NCBI GenBank assembly: GCA_024689485.1 | Contig: JAILDK010000078.1 | Coordinates: forward strand, 1-44,862 | Origin: Fibrobacter sp. | GTDB taxonomy: Bacteria > Fibrobacterota > Fibrobacteria > Fibrobacterales > Fibrobacteraceae | Length of the DNA: 44,862 nucleotides | Reading direction: 5' to 3' | Part shown: positions 41,055 through 44,862 of the stretch, piece by piece | Layout of the letters: each line of letters begins with the position of its first letter | Position numbering within the stretch: the first letter of the stretch is position 1 | Made by a program: the position numbers and the translations under genes | Notes under the pieces: generated by a model | Seen by the model: only the letters and a program-made list of their open reading frames with translations | What the model was told of the DNA's origin: nothing | Database searches by the model: none

Positions 41055-42068
41055 ATGAGTAGAATTCTGTGTTTGGTGGTATGTTTAGCGGCCTTCCTCT
41101 TTGCCGAGGAAAAGCTCCCGGTTTATAAAACGGACAATCCCTCTTCCAAGATTATCGGCTACCTGACCGTTTCGGACAAGGTGGAAGAACTTCCGATTCC
41201 GCCGAAAAAGAAGAAGGTGGTGAAGTACGTGAAACAGCGCAATTCCAAAAAGAAAAAGCGCGTGGTGAAGTACGTGGATCTTCCTCCTGGACCGCCGCCG
41301 GAATACATTCCGGTGAAGACCCGCTTTGCGAAAAAAGGCTATGTGCGCCGTGCGGATCTTGCCCGCATGAAGGAACGCGCGACGGACTTGAGCGGTATCT
41401 ATTCTTCGCCGACGGGAAGCGTTGTTCTTTCCAAATCTCCGAATTCTCCGGGGCGTTTCAATATTGTCATTCAGAATGGGCATGGAAAGTTCCGTGCCGC
41501 GATCTCGATGGGAAACGTGCAGGCGAGGGATCAGTTCGGGCATACGCGCTTCAACTATACGGAACCGGGCTGCGTCGTGGATGTGGATCTTTATGAACGC
41601 AAAGTGCGCGTGGCGCAGAAGGGCTGCGAAGAATACAACAGCCCGCGAAACAAGCTCGAAGGCGCGTACAACGAGTACAAGGAATACCGCCACCGCGCCG
41701 AAGTCTTTAACGATCCGGAATTCTCCCGGACTTATGAAAAGTATGTCTGGTGCCCGGAAGGTCCAAGCTCCTGCGAACGGATCAGCGATGAAGAAGACTG
41801 CGACGTTCAAATCATCTGGAGCAAGGATTCCCGCGGCATGATCGAACGCCACTGCGGCGAACACGTTCACAAGTACCGCCCCATGGAAAGCATGATCCCG
41901 CACAAGCAGGACTTTTACAAGGGCGAAAAGCCGATCATGGTCAAGGCGAAGCGCACCGACATGGCGAACGAATGGATGATCTGGTCTTACTATCCGGAAG
42001 CGAAACGCTTTAAGATGGTGCGCCACGGCATGCGACCGGACGCCGCCTACATGGAAATTTACGAGTAA
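41055..42068 (+). CDS. secreted SH3-like protein with Lys-rich repeats
   Basis: The 337 residues begin with a signal peptide (cleavage near residue 17, LFA-EE). Residues 18-105 look like a bacterial SH3 domain (LPVYKTDNPSSKIIGYLTV, then KKGYVRRADL) split by an insertion with two copies of a KKKK(R)VVKYV motif (51-59 and 65-74) and a proline run. The C-terminal part (about 110-337) is unfamiliar, rich in Tyr, Lys and Cys, and has several possible disulfides. The protein is likely periplasmic or surface bound and may bind polyanions or peptidoglycan; that is inference. Confidence 0.6.
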   Translation: MSRILCLVVCLAAFLFAEEKLPVYKTDNPSSKIIGYLTVSDKVEELPIPPKKKKVVKYVKQRNSKKKKRVVKYVDLPPGPPPEYIPVKTRFAKKGYVRRADLARMKERATDLSGIYSSPTGSVVLSKSPNSPGRFNIVIQNGHGKFRAAISMGNVQARDQFGHTRFNYTEPGCVVDVDLYERKVRVAQKGCEEYNSPRNKLEGAYNEYKEYRHRAEVFNDPEFSRTYEKYVWCPEGPSSCERISDEEDCDVQIIWSKDSRGMIERHCGEHVHKYRPMESMIPHKQDFYKGEKPIMVKAKRTDMANEWMIWSYYPEAKRFKMVRHGMRPDAAYMEIYE

Positions 42069-42079
42069 TCTTTAACAAA

Positions 42080-42107
42080 AAAATCCCGCGGAATTCCGCG
42101 GGATTTT
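42080..42107. terminator. bidirectional intrinsic terminator
   Basis: A perfect 28-bp palindrome with AAAATCCCGCGG and its complement at the ends. Its T-run works in both directions, between the convergent secreted-protein gene and typA. Confidence 0.85.
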
Positions 42108-42126
42108 CTGTTCGAAATCCAAACGA

Positions 42127-43983
42127 TTAATCTTCGTCTTCTTCGACCGGAGACTTCGATTCCTGCTTACGCTTGTGCGGATCGAGCGTGATCTTGCGAA
42201 GGCGGAGAGCCTGCGGGGTCACTTCGACGCATTCGTCATCATTGATGAACGTAACGCATTCTTCGAGGGTCATGCGGCGGTACGGCGTGAGCTGAATGTT
42301 GTCGTCGGAAGCCTTGGAACGCATGTTCGTCAGGTGCTTACCCTTCGTCGCATTCACGATGATATCGGTCGTACGGTTGTGTTCGCCGATGATCATGCCC
42401 GGATAGACTTCGGTTGCAGGCGGAATGAAGAGCGCGCCACGGTCTTCGAGCTTTGCGAGAGCGTAGCTTGCTGCTGCACCCGGTTCCTTTGCAATGAGAA
42501 CGCCGTTCGTACGAGCCGGAATGTCACCCTTGTACGGTTCGAAACCGAGGAAGAGAGACTGGGAAATCGCGTAACCCTTGGAAAGGGAAAGGAGCTTGGC
42601 ACGGACACCGAGAAGGCCACGGCTCGGAATCTTGTATTCGAGGCTCACGCGGTTGTTTTCGTCGGTCTGCATGTCGACCATTTCACCCTTGCGACGGCCG
42701 AGTTCTTCGATGATCGGGCCGCTGTATTCGGACGGGACTTCCACCTTGAAGGTTTCCATCGGTTCAAGAAGCTTGCCCGCTTCGTCCTTCTGGAAAATCA
42801 CCTGCGGAGAACCGATGGTGAATTCGTAAAGTTCGCGGCGCATGTTTTCGACGAGGATCGTCAAGTGGAGAATGCCACGGCCAGAAACCTTGAACGTGGA
42901 TGCACCGTCTGCCTTTTCGACGAGGAGGGCCGGGTCGGCCATGTGTGCGCGTTCGAGACGTTCCGCGAGGTTGTTACCCGTGAGGAACTTACCGCCGTCC
43001 TTGCCGGCGAGCGGGGAAGTGTTCACCGTGAAGAGCATGGAGATGGTCGGCGGGTCGATGTGAATACGCGGCAAGTGCTGCGGATTGTCCACCGGAGAAA
43101 GCGTATCGCCGATGTCAAAGCTTTCGAGACCTGCGATCTGGATGATTTCACCCGGACCGGCTTCGTCGATCGGAGTGGAAGAGATGCCGTCATAGTGCAG
43201 GATCTTCTGGATACGGATGTTCTTCACCTTCTGGCTCTTTTCGTCGTCATCGGTGAGGAAGCTCTGGGCGACCGTCATACCGGTCTTGAACGTACCCTGT
43301 TGGACGCGGCCCACAGCCATACGTCCGAGGAAGCTCGAATATTCGAGGGTGCTGATCTGAAGAAGCGGAGCCGCTTTCGGATCGCCCTTCGGAGCCGGAA
43401 TCTTGTCGATGACGAGATCCATCAAGATGCGAAGATCGCCATCCGGATCGTCGATTTCCTTACGGCAGATGCCCTTACGGCCGCTGGCGTACACGCAAGA
43501 GAAGTCAAGCTGAGATTCGTTTGCGTCGAGTTCGCAGAAAAGGTCGAAAACCTTGTCCAACGCATTGTGTGGGTTGCAGCCATCGCGGTCGATCTTGTTG
43601 ATGACGACGATCGGGGTAAGGCCGAGCTGAAGAGCCTTCTGCGTCACAAAGCGCGTCTGAGCCATCGGACCTTCGAAAGCGTCCACCACGAGGAGCACGC
43701 CGTCAACCGTACCGAGAACGCGTTCCACCTGGCCGCCAAAGTCCGCGTGCCCCGGTGTATCGACGATGTTGATGTGGTACCCTTTATAGTTCACACTGGC
43801 GTTCTTCGAAAGAATGGTAATGCCACGTTCGCGTTCGATAGCTCCAGAGTCCATCACGCGTTCGTTCACTTCTTCGCCTTCGTGGAACGTGCCGCATTGT
43901 TTAAGAATCTGGTCCACGAGTGTTGTCTTACCGTGGTCGACGTGTGCGATAATCGCAATGTTTCTGATTTTGTTCTGATCCAT
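42127..43983 (-). CDS. typA: ribosome-associated GTPase TypA/BipA
   Basis: The 618-residue translational GTPase has G1 AHVDHGKTT (14-22), the [11 protein letters not shown]3 motif near 76, and NKIDR G4 near 130, followed by EF-G-like domains and the TypA-specific C-terminal domain. A Glu/Asp tail (EEDED) ends the protein. It acts on the ribosome in assembly and stress or cold adaptation. The plus-strand 620-residue frame opposite it is a mirror artefact. The gene stands alone with its own upstream region. Confidence 0.95.
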   Translation of the reverse strand: MDQNKIRNIAIIAHVDHGKTTLVDQILKQCGTFHEGEEVNERVMDSGAIERERGITILSKNASVNYKGYHINIVDTPGHADFGGQVERVLGTVDGVLLVVDAFEGPMAQTRFVTQKALQLGLTPIVVINKIDRDGCNPHNALDKVFDLFCELDANESQLDFSCVYASGRKGICRKEIDDPDGDLRILMDLVIDKIPAPKGDPKAAPLLQISTLEYSSFLGRMAVGRVQQGTFKTGMTVAQSFLTDDDEKSQKVKNIRIQKILHYDGISSTPIDEAGPGEIIQIAGLESFDIGDTLSPVDNPQHLPRIHIDPPTISMLFTVNTSPLAGKDGGKFLTGNNLAERLERAHMADPALLVEKADGASTFKVSGRGILHLTILVENMRRELYEFTIGSPQVIFQKDEAGKLLEPMETFKVEVPSEYSGPIIEELGRRKGEMVDMQTDENNRVSLEYKIPSRGLLGVRAKLLSLSKGYAISQSLFLGFEPYKGDIPARTNGVLIAKEPGAAASYALAKLEDRGALFIPPATEVYPGMIIGEHNRTTDIIVNATKGKHLTNMRSKASDDNIQLTPYRRMTLEECVTFINDDECVEVTPQALRLRKITLDPHKRKQESKSPVEEDED

Positions 43984-44066
43984 CTTGGATATCCTATTTT
44001 GGGTACGCTGGTACTCTTAATTTGCGGCGAAATTTAGAAAAATTTCAAAGCCTTGGCTTTTGTTTT

Positions 44067-44072
44067 TATATT
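44067..44072 (+). promoter_or_regulatory. -10-like TATATT, leaderless start of ruvX
   Basis: TATATT, then TGGGAC (6 nt), then the GTG at 44079. A short GGGAC touches the start codon and is too close to act as a ribosome site. Confidence 0.5.
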
Positions 44073-44078
44073 TGGGAC

Positions 44079-44489
44079 GTGAATTATTTAGGCATTGACT
44101 ACGGTGAACATCGCGTCGGGATCGCTTTTGCGGATTCCGAAATGAAATGGGCATTTGCCCGTGAAACGATCGATCAGAAGAAGACCGACCTGATGACTCG
44201 CCTGGCCGAACTCGTCAAATTGAATAAAATTGACATTTTTGTAGTTGGCATGCCGTACCGCCCCGACGGAAGAAAGGACGGCAAGAACGTGGTCGTCGAA
44301 GAATTCGTGCGCACGCTCGCGGAACGCTTTCCCGAGATTCCGATCAAGACGGAAGACGAAGCCTATACGTCGGTCGCCGCCTTGCAGGAAACGAGTTACC
44401 TGAAAAAGAAAAAGAAGCAGCAGGACAAGGGCCTTGTGGACCGCCTCGCCGCGCAGCATATTCTGCAATCCTATCTGGATAATCATTAG
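44079..44489 (+). CDS. ruvX: YqgF/RuvX-type putative Holliday junction resolvase
   Basis: I chose GTG 44079, giving 136 residues that begin NYLGIDYGEHRVGIA, as the family does; the longer upstream reading adds an unlikely aromatic tail. The RNase H-like fold has D6 (first acidic residue), GMPYRPDGRKDG near 57, and TEDEAYTS near 90 with acidic residues. The family functions in 16S rRNA 5' end processing and possibly junction resolution. It stands divergent from typA. Confidence 0.88.
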   Translation: MNYLGIDYGEHRVGIAFADSEMKWAFARETIDQKKTDLMTRLAELVKLNKIDIFVVGMPYRPDGRKDGKNVVVEEFVRTLAERFPEIPIKTEDEAYTSVAALQETSYLKKKKKQQDKGLVDRLAAQHILQSYLDNH

Positions 44490-44500
44490 TCTAAGAAAAC

Positions 44501-44533
44501 TGTCATTGCGGGAAGCGGTGGAATGTCATTGCG
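44501..44533 (+). repeat. two copies of decamer TGTCATTGCG
   Basis: Copies are at 44501-44510 and 44524-44533. An inverted copy (CGCAATGACA) lies at 22997-23006 in the repeat region. Similar GTCATTGCGAG-type intergenic repeats are known in many bacterial genomes. Confidence 0.6.
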
Positions 44534-44590
44534 AGCGAAGCGCGGCAAACCAGAATCGTGGGTAGGTAGAAATTTTAAGGAGAACAGAGT

Positions 44591-44862
44591 ATGAAACATC
44601 TGTTGAAAAAGTTTGAAATTAAAAGGCTGATTGTGGCTGCTCTGACAGCATTTGCATGCGTAAGCATGTGGGGATGTAGTGATCAGGTGGAGTTTAAATG
44701 GGTTGGAAGGGGGAATATGTCAATTGCCGGTTTTATAGACGATTCTTTGGTTGTCGCTTACGATTGCAGAGGGTGGCTTGAAACTACCGAAACATGGAAT
44801 GGCGGTTATAGCGAAGATGAGTCTTGTGGTCATGATCGTCTGCTTGTCTATAATTACCGAGT
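44591..44862 (+). CDS. N-terminal part of a lipoprotein (runs off the window)
   Basis: ATG 44591 has AAGGAG 8 nt upstream. The 90 codons seen encode a basic N-terminus, a hydrophobic segment and a lipobox-like MWGC (C29), followed by a polar, Trp/Gly-rich part with two further cysteines. The 3' end lies outside the window. No family is recognised. Confidence 0.65.
   Translation, partial: MKHLLKKFEIKRLIVAALTAFACVSMWGCSDQVEFKWVGRGNMSIAGFIDDSLVVAYDCRGWLETTETWNGGYSEDESCGHDRLLVYNYR

Noticed and set aside
42175-44037. 620-residue open frame opposite typA
   Set aside because: It mirrors the typA coding strand; the product is His/Arg/Val-rich with no family motifs. GC-rich codon bias keeps the opposite frame open.

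Overview
The window looks like chromosomal DNA of a diderm bacterium, most likely a Fibrobacter-like member of the Fibrobacterota. This is inferred from gene content, protein style and moderate GC, not from a marker gene. LPS genes (kdsB, an lpxD-type gene), BAM-style beta-barrel and RND/TolC export proteins show an outer membrane. No rRNA, CRISPR array, transposase or integrase is visible. There is one tRNA, Arg(CCU).

Layout. (1) 69-1482, minus: a receiver-like domain protein and a TIM-barrel protein of unknown role. (2) 1521-15628, plus: about 14 kb of almost gapless genes mixing housekeeping functions (thiL, pcrA, gatC, kdsB, pyrG, rsmD, coaD, a PfkB kinase, a rhomboid protease) with type IV pilus/competence parts (pilB, comEA-like, pilM-like, pilN/pilO-like). 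Many neighbours overlap by 1-23 bp. (3) recG on minus, then on plus a small secreted protein and an AlgI-like membrane O-acyltransferase. (4) 19.55-23.64 kb: an AT-richer accessory block holding an ORF6N-domain protein, a 75-residue orphan, a predicted GGCC-specific (NgoPII/HaeIII-like) restriction-modification pair, and about 840 bp of non-coding DNA rich in repeats and hairpins. (5) 23646-28038, minus: GNAT, a short UvrA paralogue, an outer-membrane protein and a YihY-family membrane protein. (6) 28101-35366, plus: a lipoprotein, a DAG-kinase-like protein, an LpxD-like acyltransferase, tRNA-Arg, an AlgJ/AlgX-like protein, hemL and a pmbA-type gene. (7) 35468-40980: an efflux operon of a lipoprotein adaptor plus an RND pump fused in one frame to a TolC-type outer-membrane factor. 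(8) A secreted SH3-like protein, typA on minus, ruvX, and the start of a lipoprotein gene that leaves the window.

Three observations stand out. First, at least six genes (receiver-like, coaD, recG, GNAT, the 28.1 kb lipoprotein, ruvX) have a TANNNT hexamer exactly 6 nt before the start codon and no Shine-Dalgarno, which points to leaderless transcription. Second, the RND-TolC fusion carries a signal-peptide-like segment at its joint, as if one polypeptide were made and then cut into pump and outer-membrane channel. Third, on the minus strand between the methyltransferase and GNAT genes there are two tandem units that begin with the same sequence and each end in a terminator-like hairpin. The loop of one hairpin is complementary to the shared start, suggesting a pair of structured RNAs.
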